This document shows positions 11,475 through 22,721 of a stretch of 64,000 nt of DNA, one piece after another. The notes under the pieces were generated by a model. The model was not told the DNA's origin. It saw only the letters and a list, made by a program, of their open reading frames with translations, and did not search any database. Numbering within the stretch: the first letter of the stretch is position 1; each line of letters begins with the position of its first letter. The translations under genes were made by a program, and so were the position numbers. Source of the stretch: Pectobacterium actinidiae (lineage in GTDB: Bacteria > Pseudomonadota > Gammaproteobacteria > Enterobacterales > Enterobacteriaceae); NCBI RefSeq assembly GCF_000803315.1, contig NZ_JRMH01000001.1, positions 3,906,001 through 3,970,000 of the forward strand, given 5' to 3'.

Positions 11475-14287
11475 CAGACAAATTTACGCTCTTCGCCGTT
11501 ACCGCCCACGTTAGTCGCACAGCGACCACACACTTCAGGATGCTCGGCATTGCTACCGATATCCGTCTCGTAATGCCAGCAGCGTGGACACTTATGCCCT
11601 TCTGCCTCACTTAAGGCAATTTTCAGTCCGGTGAGTTCCGTTGCCTGCGCGCTATCCGGCGCATTTTCATAACGTTCCACCTGCGCTTTTGACGTCAACA
11701 GCGCGAAATGCAGTTCCTGACGCAGCTGGTTCAACTTGCCTGCCAGATTGGCATCGGCGTACAGCGTGACAGAAGCTTCCAGCGATCCACCGATGCGTTT
11801 GTCATTACGCGCCTGCTCGATGACTTTGTTCACTTCGCTGCGCACTTTCAGGACATCCGCCCAGAACGCATCGTTCATGGTTTCTGCGCTATCCAACGCG
11901 AACAGACCGTCATACCACTCTTCGGTAAAGACGTACTGCGCACGCTCGCCCGGCAGATAGTTCCAGATCTCATCCGCAGTGAAGGACATAATCGGTGCCA
12001 TCCAACGCACCAGCGCTTCTGAGATATGATATAGCGCAGTCTGGCAGCTACGGCGTGCAACGCTGTCGCTTTTTGCCGTGTACTGACGATCTTTAATGAT
12101 ATCCAGATAGAACGAACCCATCTCGATCGAGCAGAACTGCATCAGACGCTGTACGACACGGTGGAAATCATAGCTTTCATACGCTTCGAGGATCTCTTCC
12201 TGCGCGGCTTTCGCACAGCCGACTGCCCAGCGATCCAGCACAACCATGTCTTCTGGTTTCACACTATCTTTCTGTGGATCAAACCCGTTCAGGTTCGCCA
12301 GCAGGAAGCGCGCGGTGTTACGAATACGGCGGTAGGCATCAGCAGAACGCTTCAGGATCTCATCGGATACCGCGATTTCACCGGAGTAATCCGTTGAACC
12401 GATCCACAGACGCAGAATGTCAGCACCGAGTTTGTTCATCACATCCTGCGGACTGACGGTATTCCCGATCGACTTGGACATCTTGCGGCCCTGACCATCA
12501 ACGGTGAAACCGTGAGTCAGTACCTGACGGTAAGGCGCTTTGCCTTTGATCGCGGTGGAGATCATCAGGGAAGACATGAACCAGCCACGATGCTGGTCGG
12601 AACCTTCCAGATACATATCCGCCGCATGACCGCCGAATTCAGGGCGTACATCCACGACAGACGCGTGCGTTGAGCCAGAATCGAACCACACGTCCAGCGT
12701 GTCTGGCACTTTGACGTAATTGTCAGCGTCTGCGCCCAGCACGTCGGCCGGATCGAGATCCCACCATGCCTGAATACCGTCGGCTTCAACGCGTTTTGCT
12801 ACCGCTTCAATCAGCTCAGCGGTACGTGGATGCAGCTCTTCTGTCTCTTTATGAACAAACAGCGACATCGGCACGCCCCAGGTACGCTGACGGGAGATAC
12901 ACCAGTCAGGGCGGTTGGCGACCATCGCTTCGATACGCGCCTGACCCCAATCAGGGATCCACTGCACGCCTTTGATTTCAGACAGCGACTGCTTACGCAG
13001 GCCTTTCTGATCCATGCTGACAAACCATTGTGGCGTCGCACGGAAAATGATCGGCGACTTATGGCGCCAGCAGCATGGGTAGCTGTGCTGCAACTTCTCT
13101 ACGTGCAGCAACCTGCCTTTTTCGCGCAGAATTTCAACGATCAGATCGTTGGCTTTGAAAACGAATTTGCCATCCAGTTCAGGATAGGTTCCGCTCAGGT
13201 AACAGCCGTTCGGCCCAACCGGATTGGCGATTTCCAAATTGTACTTCTGGCTGATCACGTAGTCTTCAGGACCGTGGCCACCAGCGGTATGCACTGCCCC
13301 CGTACCCGCATCCAGCGTCACGTGGTCGCCCAAAATGGCCGGTACATCGAAGCCCAGGAACGGATGTTTGAAGCGCAGTAGCTCAAGATCCGCGCCCTTA
13401 CAGTCGCCCAGCACAATCCACTGGGTCACACCTGCGCGCTTCATCACGCTTTCAACCAGATCGGCCGCCAGAATCAGCGCCTGACCGTCAATCTGCACCA
13501 GCTGATAATCAAATTCCGCATTCAGCGAGATCGCACGGTTTGCTGGCAGCGTCCACGGCGTCGTCGTCCAGATCACCAGCGAGACTGGGCCATCTACGCT
13601 ACTCACGCCAAATTTGGCTAATACCGCAGCCACATCGCTAGCGTTAAACGCGACATCAATGGATGGAGACGTTTTGTCGTAATACTCAACTTCCGCTTCC
13701 GCCAGCGCGGAACCACAGTCGGCACACCAGTGAACCGGCTTCGCGCCCTTGTGCAGGTGACCGTTTTCAATGATACGACCCAGCGCACGGATGATGTTCG
13801 CTTCGGTGTTGAAATCCATCGTCAGATAAGGACGATCCCAGTCGCCCAGGACACCGAGACGAATAAAGTCGGCTTTCTGACCCGCAACCTGCTCTGCCGC
13901 ATATTTACGGCACTCAGCGCGGAATTCTGCGGCGCTGACTTTCTCGCCCGGCTTACCGATCAGTTGTTCTACTTTCAATTCAATCGGCAGGCCGTGGCAG
14001 TCCCAGCCCGGCACATACGGGGAATCGTAGCCAGACAGACCTTTCGATTTAACGATAATATCTTTCAGAATCTTGTTAACTGAGTGACCAATGTGAATGC
14101 TGCCGTTCGCGTACGGAGGGCCATCATGCAGGATGAAGGTTTTCTTTCCCTTCTTCGCATTGCGAATAATCCCGTACAGATCCTGCTCATACCAACGTTT
14201 CAGCATGTCAGGTTCGCGCTTGGCCAGATCGCCACGCATCGGGAACCCTGTTTCCGGCAAGTTCAGGGTAGTCTTATAGTCACTCAT
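11474..14287 (-). CDS. ileS: Isoleucyl-tRNA synthetase
   Basis: Class I aminoacyl-tRNA synthetase charging tRNA-Ile, 937 residues (938 in E. coli). The HIGH signature is in [17 protein letters not shown] near residue 64 and KMSKS is in [16 protein letters not shown] near residue 605. The editing (CP1) domain lies between them with the [17 protein letters not shown] segment. The C-terminus has a zinc finger, [10 protein letters not shown] then CGRCATN. Start ATG at 14287, 31 bases after the ribF stop. Second gene of the ribF-ileS-lspA-fkpB-ispH operon. Confidence 0.98.
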   Translation of the reverse strand: MSDYKTTLNLPETGFPMRGDLAKREPDMLKRWYEQDLYGIIRNAKKGKKTFILHDGPPYANGSIHIGHSVNKILKDIIVKSKGLSGYDSPYVPGWDCHGLPIELKVEQLIGKPGEKVSAAEFRAECRKYAAEQVAGQKADFIRLGVLGDWDRPYLTMDFNTEANIIRALGRIIENGHLHKGAKPVHWCADCGSALAEAEVEYYDKTSPSIDVAFNASDVAAVLAKFGVSSVDGPVSLVIWTTTPWTLPANRAISLNAEFDYQLVQIDGQALILAADLVESVMKRAGVTQWIVLGDCKGADLELLRFKHPFLGFDVPAILGDHVTLDAGTGAVHTAGGHGPEDYVISQKYNLEIANPVGPNGCYLSGTYPELDGKFVFKANDLIVEILREKGRLLHVEKLQHSYPCCWRHKSPIIFRATPQWFVSMDQKGLRKQSLSEIKGVQWIPDWGQARIEAMVANRPDWCISRQRTWGVPMSLFVHKETEELHPRTAELIEAVAKRVEADGIQAWWDLDPADVLGADADNYVKVPDTLDVWFDSGSTHASVVDVRPEFGGHAADMYLEGSDQHRGWFMSSLMISTAIKGKAPYRQVLTHGFTVDGQGRKMSKSIGNTVSPQDVMNKLGADILRLWIGSTDYSGEIAVSDEILKRSADAYRRIRNTARFLLANLNGFDPQKDSVKPEDMVVLDRWAVGCAKAAQEEILEAYESYDFHRVVQRLMQFCSIEMGSFYLDIIKDRQYTAKSDSVARRSCQTALYHISEALVRWMAPIMSFTADEIWNYLPGERAQYVFTEEWYDGLFALDSAETMNDAFWADVLKVRSEVNKVIEQARNDKRIGGSLEASVTLYADANLAGKLNQLRQELHFALLTSKAQVERYENAPDSAQATELTGLKIALSEAEGHKCPRCWHYETDIGSNAEHPEVCGRCATNVGGNGEERKFV

Positions 14288-14318
14288 TAGATTCTCGATT
14301 TCGTTTCGGCTAGAAAAA

Positions 14319-15260
14319 TTAAACCGGTGTCTTTAACCCGAAGAACGTCCGGGCGGTCACCACATCATCGGCGATTTGCTGTTTTAACGCATCGAGCGAA
14401 GCAAAACGCTGTTCATTACGGATCTTTTTACGCAGTACGACTTCAATGTGACGGCCATAAAGGTTCATCGTCACGTCCAGCAAATGCACTTCAAGTTGCT
14501 GGCGTTTGTCACCATTTACGGTCGGACGCGTACCAATATTGGCAACGCCTGGTAGCGGTTCTTGCCCCAACCCATAAACGCTGACGGCATATACACCGCT
14601 AACTGGGGAAACCTGACGTTTCAGCGGCAGGTTGGCGGTAGGGAACCCAATGGTCCGCCCCAATTCTTTGCCATGTTCCACGCGCCCGGAAATGCTGTAA
14701 GGATGACCCAGCAGGCTTTCCGCCAGCTCAAGCTCATCACGGCTGAGCGCTTCACGTACGGCAGTGCTGCTCACCCGTTTGCCGCTATTACAAAACGAAT
14801 CGGTACTGATGACATCAAATCCCGATTCACGCCCAGCCTTCTGTAATAACAGGAAATCTCCCTGACGACCAGCCCCGAAGCGGAAGTCATCCCCTACCAC
14901 CAGAAACTTCGCGCCCAATTTTTTCACCAGCAGGGAAGAAACGAATGTCTCAGCATCGTTGGCGGCAAAATACGCATCGAATCTAACGCACAGCAGATAG
15001 TCCACGCCGGCCTGCGCCAGATACTTCACCTTGTCACGCAGACGCGTCAGACGGGCGGGCGCTTTTTCCGCAGCGAAGAGCTCCAGCGGCTGTGGTTCAA
15101 AAATCATAACCATCACCGGCAGCCCACGCGCGCGACCTTCCTGCTTCAGTCGTTCGAGCAGCATTTGGTGTCCGAGGTGCACGCCGTCAAAATTACCAAT
15201 AGTGAGCACACAGCCGTAATGGTGTGCCCGAAGATTGTGTATACCGCGAATTAGCTGCAT
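14319..15260 (-). CDS. ribF: Bifunctional riboflavin kinase/FAD synthetase
   Basis: Converts riboflavin to FMN and then FAD. The N-terminal FAD synthetase domain has the nucleotidyl-transferase motif [17 protein letters not shown] at about residues 19-35 and the matching SSTAVREAL segment; the C-terminal kinase domain has [13 protein letters not shown] and GVYAVSV. Length 313, same as E. coli. First gene of the ribF-ileS-lspA-fkpB-ispH transcript, divergent from rpsT. Confidence 0.97.
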   Translation of the reverse strand: MQLIRGIHNLRAHHYGCVLTIGNFDGVHLGHQMLLERLKQEGRARGLPVMVMIFEPQPLELFAAEKAPARLTRLRDKVKYLAQAGVDYLLCVRFDAYFAANDAETFVSSLLVKKLGAKFLVVGDDFRFGAGRQGDFLLLQKAGRESGFDVISTDSFCNSGKRVSSTAVREALSRDELELAESLLGHPYSISGRVEHGKELGRTIGFPTANLPLKRQVSPVSGVYAVSVYGLGQEPLPGVANIGTRPTVNGDKRQQLEVHLLDVTMNLYGRHIEVVLRKKIRNEQRFASLDALKQQIADDVVTARTFFGLKTPV

Positions 15261-15685
15261 GGCTGGCTCAGAACAAAGGGTTAATATTATGGAAATCGGC
15301 GGATTATACCTTGTACAGCGAGTAAGGTTAACCCGCGATTCGCGCCTTTTGCAGCCACCTTGTAAATCGTGCCAGTATTTGCGCGTTTTTTAGCTGAATC
15401 GTCGATGGATGACGCCTGGATGCAGAATATCCAGACGGTGGACAGCACATGCAATCCGACTTTACCGATGGCAGACAGGGTTTTATCAAATTCAGGATGA
15501 ATTTATGATGCGAAAAGCTGTATTCCACCGCGTGAAGCTGCTAAAATCCTGCGCCATCACAACGTAACAAGTGTCGACGTACAAACGACGCTTATTTGCA
15601 CAAATCCATTGACAAACGAAGGCTAAACGAGCATATTCCACGGCCTTTGAATTGTCCTCGATTGAATATATTTGGGAGTTGGACC
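15261..15685. other. ribF-rpsT divergent intergenic region
   Basis: About 425 bases without a convincing gene. The rpsT-proximal 80 bases hold the rpsT promoter. The rest should contain the ribF promoter, which I did not place. Short frames present here have no family resemblance and no ribosome-binding site. Confidence 0.6.
15609..15637 (+). promoter_or_regulatory. rpsT sigma-70 promoter
   Basis: Perfect -35 TTGACA (15609-15614), 17-base spacer, and -10 CATATT (15632-15637). Transcription would begin near 15644, leaving a leader of about 42 bases before the TTG start of rpsT. The position corresponds to the proximal rpsT promoter of E. coli. Confidence 0.75.
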
Positions 15686-15949
15686 TTGGCTAATATCAAA
15701 TCAGCTAAGAAACGCGCCGTACAATCTGAGAAGCGCCGTAAGCATAACGCAAGCCGTCGCTCAATGATGCGTACTTTCATCAAGAAAGTATACGCGGCGA
15801 TCGCTACTGGCGATAAAGAAGCGGCACAGAAAGCATTTAATGACATGCAACCGATCGTGGATCGCCAGGCTGGTAAAGGCCTGATCCACAAGAACAAAGC
15901 TGCACGTCATAAATCCAATCTGGTTGCGCGCATCAACGCCATGCAATAA
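15686..15949 (+). CDS. rpsT: 30S ribosomal protein S20
   Basis: Small basic ribosomal protein that binds 16S rRNA, 87 residues. The sequence after the start, [20 protein letters not shown], and the later [15 protein letters not shown] and [15 protein letters not shown] are near-identical to E. coli S20. Translation begins at TTG 15686, as in E. coli, where the weak start codon contributes to translational autocontrol. GGGAG lies about 8 bases upstream. A longer frame from an ATG at 15596 would start upstream of the promoter and is rejected. Monocistronic, ended by a strong terminator. Confidence 0.97.
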   Translation: MANIKSAKKRAVQSEKRRKHNASRRSMMRTFIKKVYAAIATGDKEAAQKAFNDMQPIVDRQAGKGLIHKNKAARHKSNLVARINAMQ

Positions 15950-15973
15950 TCACGCATCTGCGTGTTGTTGCTA

Positions 15974-16003
15974 AGAAAAAACCGGCCTAGGCCGGTTTTT
16001 TTG
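15974..16003. terminator. Shared bidirectional terminator of rpsT and nhaAR
   Basis: Perfect palindrome: A-run, ACCGGCC (15981-15987), TA, GGCCGGT and T-run to 16002. It works in both directions by symmetry. The last codons and the TAG stop of nhaR (15987-15989) are part of the hairpin itself. Confidence 0.92.
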
Positions 16004-16901
16004 TGTCTGTGGTATCACAAAAGAGCGCTGAAAAATCCGCGTTACAGACTCGCTGCACCGCCGGATGCTGGATCATTCTGGCCGCAAAAATCACATAATA
16101 CTCGTCCTGAATGTTCTCGATCCTGCCGATCTCGACGATATCGCCCTGCTGGTAGATTTCGTTGGCATACAACGAGGGAGCCACGAAAATGGCGTCGTTA
16201 TTAATACCGAACGCCGTCATCAGCGCCGCATCATCAAATTCGCCCAAAATAGTCGTCTGAATATTCTGCGCCGTAAACCAGTTCAGCAATTTCCGTCCCA
16301 GCATGGTTCGCCGTCCGGGAATCAGCAGCTTACGCTGTTCAAGACAGGCCGGGAAAGGCTGCTCAGGCTGTGGGCGTTTACAATAAAAGCTCACACCACA
16401 TTCACCTAGCTTGATTGAAAACAGCCCTTCCTGCTGCGTTGAATCCACCGGGCAATCCGACAGAATCATATCCAGCTTATGCTGGCTCAACTGCTCCAGC
16501 AGCATTTCGTGCGTCGACTCAAAACAGCGCAAATGAATATGCTCCTGTTCCGTCACGACCGTTTCGAGCACCCTGCTCACTAGCCGCTTGGACAGCGCAT
16601 CTGCCACACCGACATCGAATAATAGGTTCGATTCTTTGCGGTAGTTCACAATATCCAACATTTCCTGGCTAAGCTGGAACATGCTATCCGCATAGCGAAA
16701 AACCAGTTGACCGAGCTCCGTCGGTTCCAGCCCTCGTCCCTTGCGCTTGAAGAGCTTGCCTTGCAGACGCTCTTCCAGGCATTTGATTTGTCCGGTAATG
16801 GTCTGCGGCGTTAAGAACAGCGTCTCTGCCGCACCCGCAACGGAACCCGACTTATAAACCTGCCAGAAATAATAGAGATGATTAAAATTCAAATGAGACA
16901 C
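15987..16901 (-). CDS. nhaR: NhaR, LysR-family activator of nhaA
   Basis: LysR-type regulator of 304 residues that activates nhaA in response to sodium and, in E. coli, also affects osmC and pga genes. The N-terminal winged helix-turn-helix is [20 protein letters not shown] then [20 protein letters not shown]; the effector-binding domain follows from about residue 90. It lies 31 bases after nhaA in the same direction. Odd point: the stop codon falls in the centre of the rpsT/nhaR terminator, so the last three residues (KPA) are encoded by the hairpin arm. Confidence 0.95.
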   Translation of the reverse strand: MSHLNFNHLYYFWQVYKSGSVAGAAETLFLTPQTITGQIKCLEERLQGKLFKRKGRGLEPTELGQLVFRYADSMFQLSQEMLDIVNYRKESNLLFDVGVADALSKRLVSRVLETVVTEQEHIHLRCFESTHEMLLEQLSQHKLDMILSDCPVDSTQQEGLFSIKLGECGVSFYCKRPQPEQPFPACLEQRKLLIPGRRTMLGRKLLNWFTAQNIQTTILGEFDDAALMTAFGINNDAIFVAPSLYANEIYQQGDIVEIGRIENIQDEYYVIFAARMIQHPAVQRVCNADFSALFCDTTDTKKPA

Positions 16902-16932
16902 ACCGCCCCCTCTTCACGCCTCTGGCATAGCA

Positions 16933-18129
16933 TCAACCCTTACACGGCTGAAGTGCCTTGTCCAGCGTAGGCAACACCCCGCGTAGTGCCAGATAGCCAA
17001 GCAGCGCCGCTAGCCCTGATGCCAGTAAGATTCCCAGCTTGGCATAGGTAATCAACTCTGCATCACCGCCGGAGAATGCCAGCAGCGTAATGAATATCGA
17101 CATGGTAAAGCCGATACCGCACAGCACTGACACCGCCATGATCTGGTTAAAGCGTACGCCAACGGGCAGACGCGCGTAGCCTAACCGGATGGTTAGCCAA
17201 CTGAACAAGGTAATGCCCAGCGGTTTACCGATCAGCAACCCGGCGGCGATACCAAGGCTCAAAGGGGAAAACAGTTTTTCCAGCACAATCCCCTGAAGCA
17301 TAATGCCTGCGTTAGCGAAGGCAAACAGTGGAATAATCAGAAACGCGACCCACGTTTGTAAGCCATGTTCCAACGTGGTTGCCGGAGAAGATTCCCCGCT
17401 GGACGTACGTAAAGGAACAAAGAAGCCGACGATCACCCCAGCTAGCGTCGCATGAACGCCGCATTTCAGAATACAAACCCACAAGACGATCCCCACCAAC
17501 AAATAGGCGGACGTTTTACCAACCTGCTGCCTGTTCATATAGGCTAGCGCCGCAATCGCCAGCACCGCACCACTCAACGCAGGCCAGAAGATCTGCTGCG
17601 TATAAAACAGAGCAATAATCAGGATCGCCCCCAGATCGTCAATGATCGCCAGCGCCAGCAGGAAGACTTTCAGTCCGGCGGGAACGCGTTTGCCCAATAA
17701 CGTCAGCACCCCAATAGCGAACGCGATATCTGTCGCAGCAGGAATCGCCCAACCCGCGCGCGTTACTTCATCATTCGCATTGAAAAGTAGAAAGAGCAAG
17801 GCAGGAAAAATCATCCCCCCTACCGCGGCCGCCAGTGGCAGCATCGCCTGCTGGCGGCTGGCTAACGTGCCTTCGACTAGCTCACGTTTCACTTCCAGAC
17901 CAATCAGCAGGAAGAAAACCGCCATCAAGCCATCATTAATCCACAGCAGCAGATTCTTATTAATTTCCAGTGCGCCAAACCGCATTTCCACCGGCATCAT
18001 CAGGAATTGTTGATAGCCAGCAGCAGTCACAGACCAATTAGCAAACGCGATCGCCAAAACCGTTGCCATCATTAGCATCACACCAGCAGCGGCATCCAAT
18101 CGAATAAAGCGACGAATCATTGTTATCAT
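16933..18129 (-). CDS. nhaA: Na+/H+ antiporter NhaA
   Basis: Electrogenic inner-membrane antiporter (2 H+ in per Na+ out) for sodium and alkaline pH tolerance, 398 residues. Multiple membrane helices; the ion-binding residues are visible as the Asp of [11 protein letters not shown] and the paired Asp of [12 protein letters not shown] (Asp133, 163, 164 in E. coli). The conserved [10 protein letters not shown] segment is near the C-terminus. Start ATG 18129 has GGGAGA about 10 bases upstream; a second ATG at 18120 is possible. Forms an operon with nhaR. Confidence 0.96.
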   Translation of the reverse strand: MITMIRRFIRLDAAAGVMLMMATVLAIAFANWSVTAAGYQQFLMMPVEMRFGALEINKNLLLWINDGLMAVFFLLIGLEVKRELVEGTLASRQQAMLPLAAAVGGMIFPALLFLLFNANDEVTRAGWAIPAATDIAFAIGVLTLLGKRVPAGLKVFLLALAIIDDLGAILIIALFYTQQIFWPALSGAVLAIAALAYMNRQQVGKTSAYLLVGIVLWVCILKCGVHATLAGVIVGFFVPLRTSSGESSPATTLEHGLQTWVAFLIIPLFAFANAGIMLQGIVLEKLFSPLSLGIAAGLLIGKPLGITLFSWLTIRLGYARLPVGVRFNQIMAVSVLCGIGFTMSIFITLLAFSGGDAELITYAKLGILLASGLAALLGYLALRGVLPTLDKALQPCKG

Positions 18130-18351
18130 TGACTTAATCTCCCATCAGGTACGAACGCCAATACCGTACGCTCGCTTTCTTACTGGCAAGATTACGTGAC
18201 CTAACCACTCGTTAAAAGCAGATTAAAACTGGCTTAATAGTCGTAAAAAACGATCTATCGAATTGAGGCTAGCTAGAGAATAAGAATAAAAAACGTCGGG
18301 CGTGTTTTTCAACGTTGTGCAGCAACGGCCGCAAGGTGATGGCAAGGCTAT

Positions 18352-18389
18352 CCATCATAAAAAAACCGGCAGGTTTACCCCACCGGTTT
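18352..18389 (-). terminator. Terminator of dnaKJ
   Basis: Stem AAACCGG (18363-18369) with CCGGTTT (18383-18389), 13-base loop, and a seven-T run on the minus strand. It lies 26 bases beyond the dnaJ stop codon. The rest of the 285-base gap to nhaA should carry the nhaA promoter. Confidence 0.85.
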
Positions 18390-18414
18390 CTTATCACGCG
18401 TTAACGACACACCA

Positions 18415-19551
18415 TTAACGGGTCAAATCATCGAAAAATTTCTTCACACCATCGAAAAAGTTTTTCGAGCGTGGGCTATTTCTCTCGCCAGACGGGCCAC
18501 CGAAGCTCTCATCAAGCTCTTGCAGCAGTTGCCTTTGACGTTCGTTCAGGTTAACCGGCGTTTCTACCACTACACGGCACAGCAGATCGCCCTGCGCACC
18601 GCCGCGTACCGATTTCACGCCTTTGCCACGCATACGGAACAGTTTCCCGGTTTGCGTTTCAGCAGGCACTTTCAGCTTCACGCGGCCATCCAGCGTCGGC
18701 ACTTCAATCTCACCGCCTAGTGCTGCCATCGCAAAGTTGATCGGCACTTCGCAGTACAGATTGTTTTCTTCACGCTGGAAGATCGGGTGCGCTTTAACCT
18801 GCACCTGAACATACAGATCACCTGACGGTGCACCATGCTCGCCCGCTTCGCCTTCACCAGACAAACGGATACGGTCGCCGGTGTCCACGCCCGCCGGAAT
18901 TTTCACCGACAGCGTTTTGCTCTTCTCTACGCGACCATGACCGTGACATTTGACGCACGGATCTTTAATGATCTTGCCGCGTCCATGACAGTGCGGACAC
19001 GCCTGCTGCACGGTAAAGAAGCCCTGACGCATCTGAACCTGACCATTACCATGACAGGTCGGACAGGTGATCGGGGAGCTACCCGGCTTCGCACCGTTGC
19101 CATGGCAGACATCACACTCTTCCAGTGCAGGAATACGGATCTCTTTGGTGACGCCACGTACTGCTTCTTCCAGCGTCAATTCCATGTTGTAGCGTAAATC
19201 GGATCCGCGGCTCGCGCGCTGACGGCGACCACCGCCAAAGATGTCTCCGAACACGTCGCCAAAAATATCACCAAAATCAGCACCGCCGCCGCCAAAGCCA
19301 CCGCCGCCTCCACCCATACCACCTTGCTCAAACGCCGCGTGACCATACTGATCGTAGGCTGCACGTTTTTGCGCGTCGGTAAGGATCTCGTAGGCTTCTT
19401 TGATCTCTTTGAACTTGGCTTCTGCCTCGCTATCACCCTGATTACGATCCGGGTGGTACTTCATCGCCAGACGCTTGTACGCTTTCTTTATTTCGCGCTC
19501 ATCCGCGTTTTTAGCAACGCCCAGGCTTTCGTAATAATCTTGCTTCGCCAT
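18415..19551 (-). CDS. dnaJ: Hsp40 co-chaperone DnaJ
   Basis: Stimulates the DnaK ATPase and delivers clients, 378 residues. J domain at residues 1-70 with the HPD motif in YHPDRNQG; a Gly/Phe-rich linker at about 77-105; four zinc-binding CxxCxGxG repeats ([32 protein letters not shown]); then the C-terminal substrate-binding and dimerisation region. It follows dnaK by 108 bases in the same direction and shares its heat-shock promoter. Confidence 0.98.
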   Translation of the reverse strand: MAKQDYYESLGVAKNADEREIKKAYKRLAMKYHPDRNQGDSEAEAKFKEIKEAYEILTDAQKRAAYDQYGHAAFEQGGMGGGGGGFGGGGADFGDIFGDVFGDIFGGGRRQRASRGSDLRYNMELTLEEAVRGVTKEIRIPALEECDVCHGNGAKPGSSPITCPTCHGNGQVQMRQGFFTVQQACPHCHGRGKIIKDPCVKCHGHGRVEKSKTLSVKIPAGVDTGDRIRLSGEGEAGEHGAPSGDLYVQVQVKAHPIFQREENNLYCEVPINFAMAALGGEIEVPTLDGRVKLKVPAETQTGKLFRMRGKGVKSVRGGAQGDLLCRVVVETPVNLNERQRQLLQELDESFGGPSGERNSPRSKNFFDGVKKFFDDLTR

Positions 19552-19659
19552 TTATTTTCCTGCCCCTCAACATGCGTGCACGGGCGCAGAGTTTCCTCGA
19601 CGCCCGTGCTGATTGCCAGCAATAGCCTTGTGGCTGCTACTGCGCCCGCTCAAGGGCGA

Positions 19660-21567
19660 TTACTTTTTATCTTTTACTTCTTCAAATTCAGCATCAACGA
19701 CATCGTCATCACGACGCGCAGAGGCATCATCAGCGGCACCTTCAGCACCTGGCTGCGGCTGAGACGCTTCCAGCAGCTTGCCGGAAACCTGAACCAGCGC
19801 CTGAATCTTTGCTTCGATTTCTGCTTTGTCTTCGCCTTTCAGCGCGCTTTCCAGCGCTTTCAGTGCGTCGTCAATGGCAGTTTTATCATCAGCGGCCAGT
19901 TTATCGCCCACTTCTTCCAGCTGCTTACGCGTGCTGTGCAGCAGGTGATCGCCCTGATTACGAGCCTGAACCAGTTCTTCAAACTTACGGTCAGATTCTG
20001 CGTTCGCTTCTGCGTCGCGTACCATTTTCTGAATTTCTTCTTCGTTCAGACCAGAAGATGCCTTGATGGTGATTTTCTGCTCGCGACCGCTGTTTTTGTC
20101 TTTCGCGGAAACGTGCAGGATACCGTCAGCATCGATGTCGAAAGTCACTTCGATCTGCGGCATACCGCGCGGCGCAGGCTGAATACCATCCAGGTTAAAC
20201 TGACCCAAGGATTTGTTGTCGTGCGAACGTTTACGCTCACCCTGCAGAACGTGAATCGTTACCGCAGACTGGTTGTCTTCCGCCGTTGAGAACACCTGAC
20301 TGTGTTTCGTCGGAATCGTGGTGTTCTTAGCGATCAGCGCCGTCATCACGCCACCCATGGTTTCGATACCCAGAGACAATGGGGTTACGTCCAGCAGCAG
20401 AACGTCTTTCACGTCACCAGACAAGACACCGCCCTGAACCGCAGCACCGATGGCAACGGCTTCGTCTGGGTTCACGTCTTTACGTGGCTCTTTACCGAAG
20501 AAGTCAGCGACTTTCTTCTGTACCAGAGGCATACGCGTCTGACCACCAACCAGAATCACGTCCTGAATTTCAGAAACGGACAGGCCAGCATCCTGCAATG
20601 CCACTTTCAGCGGCTCCAGAGAACGGTTGACCAGCTCTTCTACCAATGATTCCAGTTTCGCACGGGTCACTTTGATGTTCAGGTGCTTAGGACCCGTCGC
20701 ATCCGCCGTGATGTACGGCAGGTTAACGTCGGTCTGCTGAGCAGAAGACAGCTCGATCTTGGCTTTTTCTGCGGCTTCTTTCAGACGCTGCATTGCCAGC
20801 GGGTCGTTGCGCAGGTCGAAACCTTGCTCTTTCTTAAATTCGTCAACCAGATAGTTGATCATGCGGCTATCGAAGTCTTCACCACCCAGGTGAGTGTCAC
20901 CGTTGGTTGCCAACACTTCGAAGGTTTTCTCGCCATCAACTTCGTCGATTTCGATGATGGAAATATCGAACGTACCGCCGCCCAGGTCGTAAACCGCGAT
21001 AGTACGGTTGCCAACTTCTTTATCCAGACCGTACGCCAGCGCAGCCGCTGTCGGTTCGTTGATGATACGTTTGACTTCCAGACCCGCGATACGGCCAGCA
21101 TCTTTCGTTGCCTGACGCTGCGCATCGTTGAAGTAAGCCGGTACGGTGATAACCGCTTCGGTGATGGTCTCACCCAGATAGTCTTCCGCCGTTTTCTTCA
21201 TTTTTTTCAGCACTTCAGCTGAAATCTGCGGCGGAGCCATTTTCTGATCTTTCACTTCCAGCCATGCATCGCCATTATCTGCCGCGATGATTTTGTACGG
21301 CATGATGTTGGCATCGCGCTGAACTTCTTCGTCTTTGAAACGACGGCCAATCAGACGCTTGATAGCAAACAGTGTATTTTTCGGGTTGGTCACTGCCTGA
21401 CGTTTAGCCGGTTGGCCAACCAGAGTTTCACCGTCTTGGGTATAAGCAATGATTGAAGGCGTGGTGCGATCGCCTTCGCTATTTTCCAGTACTTTTACCT
21501 GAGTACCGTCAATAATCGCGACACAAGAGTTGGTTGTACCCAGGTCGATACCAATAATCTTACCCAT
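19660..21567 (-). CDS. dnaK: Hsp70 chaperone DnaK
   Basis: ATP-dependent chaperone, 635 residues. The N-terminal ATPase domain starts [17 protein letters not shown], with phosphate-binding [15 protein letters not shown] near 190-205 and the adenosine site [10 protein letters not shown] near 338. The substrate-binding domain follows from about 390 ([17 protein letters not shown]) and the C-terminus is an alpha-helical lid with an acidic tail ([10 protein letters not shown]) as in E. coli. Expressed from the sigma-32 promoter at 21775-21802. Confidence 0.98.
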   Translation of the reverse strand: MGKIIGIDLGTTNSCVAIIDGTQVKVLENSEGDRTTPSIIAYTQDGETLVGQPAKRQAVTNPKNTLFAIKRLIGRRFKDEEVQRDANIMPYKIIAADNGDAWLEVKDQKMAPPQISAEVLKKMKKTAEDYLGETITEAVITVPAYFNDAQRQATKDAGRIAGLEVKRIINEPTAAALAYGLDKEVGNRTIAVYDLGGGTFDISIIEIDEVDGEKTFEVLATNGDTHLGGEDFDSRMINYLVDEFKKEQGFDLRNDPLAMQRLKEAAEKAKIELSSAQQTDVNLPYITADATGPKHLNIKVTRAKLESLVEELVNRSLEPLKVALQDAGLSVSEIQDVILVGGQTRMPLVQKKVADFFGKEPRKDVNPDEAVAIGAAVQGGVLSGDVKDVLLLDVTPLSLGIETMGGVMTALIAKNTTIPTKHSQVFSTAEDNQSAVTIHVLQGERKRSHDNKSLGQFNLDGIQPAPRGMPQIEVTFDIDADGILHVSAKDKNSGREQKITIKASSGLNEEEIQKMVRDAEANAESDRKFEELVQARNQGDHLLHSTRKQLEEVGDKLAADDKTAIDDALKALESALKGEDKAEIEAKIQALVQVSGKLLEASQPQPGAEGAADDASARRDDDVVDAEFEEVKDKK

Positions 21568-22050
21568 CTAAACATCTCCACTAAAAAGTCATATTCGGTA
21601 TGGTGGTTAAACCTACTGTGCGGGCGAAATGTCGTTTTTCAACAAGATTTCTCGTTTTCCAACAACACACCCTCGTTTTTCATCAGCAGCACACGTTTCA
21701 TTTTCATGCTAACCACCGATGTAACGGCCCGACACACGCCTTTGCGGCAGGTCAAACTGTTTCGGTTGGAAATAAGATGGGGCCAACATTTCTATCATCA
21801 AGGGGGGAAGATGAAAAAAAATGACCTTTATCCCTCGTACGATCAAACTATTCTGCCTTCCCCATGTTGTGTCCATTCCAAACGCCCGATATGATGCCGC
21901 GCCCACCGCAGAAATGGGGACATTTCCCTACACAATGGCGGGCAATAACACCTAAACGACACCTATCCCAACGTGATTGGCGCATTCGCTAACCTTAATG
22001 CCGCGCCCGACGCGAAGGGACTATTAATAATCTGTTATTACAGAGGATTT
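21568..22050. other. dnaK-satP divergent intergenic region
   Basis: About 480 bases without a gene. It holds the dnaK leader and heat-shock promoter and, on the other side, the region that must drive satP. No further motifs were recognised. Short frames on both strands lack ribosome-binding sites and family resemblance. Confidence 0.6.
21775..21802 (-). promoter_or_regulatory. Sigma-32 heat-shock promoter of dnaKJ
   Basis: On the minus strand CTTGATG, a 13-base spacer and CCCCATCT match the RpoH consensus (CTTGAAA, 13-14 bases, CCCCATNT) and closely resemble the E. coli dnaK P1 promoter, including the C-run before CTTGATG. Transcription would start near 21768, giving a leader of about 200 bases before dnaK. 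Confidence 0.88.
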
Positions 22051-22626
22051 ATGAGCACGAACACGTTGGCAAATCCTGGTCCATTAGGACTGATGGGCTT
22101 CGGGATGACCACTATTCTGTTGAACCTGCACAACGCAGGCTTTTTCCCACTTTCTTCCATCATTCTCAGCATGGGTATTTTCTACGGCGGCATCGCCCAG
22201 ATTCTGGCTGGTTTGCTGGAATATAAAAAAGGAAATACGTTTGGGGTGACGGCGTTTACATCTTATGGCGCATTCTGGCTGACGCTGGTTGCCATTCTTA
22301 TGCTGCCAAAAATGGGTCTGGCGGAAGCCAGCGACGCTCAGTTCCTTGGCGTATTCCTTGGCCTGTGGGGCATCTTCACGCTGTTTATGTTCTTCGGCAC
22401 CTTCGGTACCAACCGCGCACTGCAATTTGTGTTCGGCAGCCTGACCGTGCTGTTTGCTCTGCTGGCTGTGGGTAACTTTACTGGCAACCACGCTCTGCTG
22501 ACCTTCGCAGGTTACGAAGGCATCATCTGTGGTGCGAGCGCAATTTATCTGGCAATGGCTGAAGTGCTGAACGAGAAGTTTGGTCGCAGCGTACTGCCAA
22601 TTGGCTCATGTGGCGCGTCTCACTAA
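22051..22626 (+). CDS. satP: Succinate-acetate/proton symporter SatP
   Basis: AceTr/YaaH-family membrane protein of 191 residues that takes up acetate and succinate with protons. Six membrane helices, MGFGMTTILLNLHNAGFF at the start, GIFYGGIAQILAGLLEYKKGNTFG in the middle, and YLAMAEVLNEKFGRSVLPIG at the end match E. coli SatP. The family entry motif is NPGPLGL here rather than the usual NPAPLGL. Start ATG 22051 has GAGG 6 bases upstream; a GTG at 21973 in frame would add residues without similarity. Monocistronic with a strong terminator. Confidence 0.95.
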   Translation: MSTNTLANPGPLGLMGFGMTTILLNLHNAGFFPLSSIILSMGIFYGGIAQILAGLLEYKKGNTFGVTAFTSYGAFWLTLVAILMLPKMGLAEASDAQFLGVFLGLWGIFTLFMFFGTFGTNRALQFVFGSLTVLFALLAVGNFTGNHALLTFAGYEGIICGASAIYLAMAEVLNEKFGRSVLPIGSCGASH

Positions 22627-22669
22627 GTTCTGACGCCATACCCGAACCAACCGATCCTGCGTTACAGAT

Positions 22670-22709
22670 AAACGAGCCCTGTCAGATTGACAGGGCTCGT
22701 TTGTTTTTG
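22670..22709. terminator. Strong terminator between satP and the MFS gene
   Basis: A 15-base perfect stem (22670-22684 with 22688-22702), three-base loop, and T-rich tail TTGTTTTTG on the plus strand. The minus side also has an A/T tract, so it may serve the convergent MFS gene, whose stop is at 22722. Confidence 0.92.
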
Positions 22710-22721
22710 ATGAAAGCGTGC

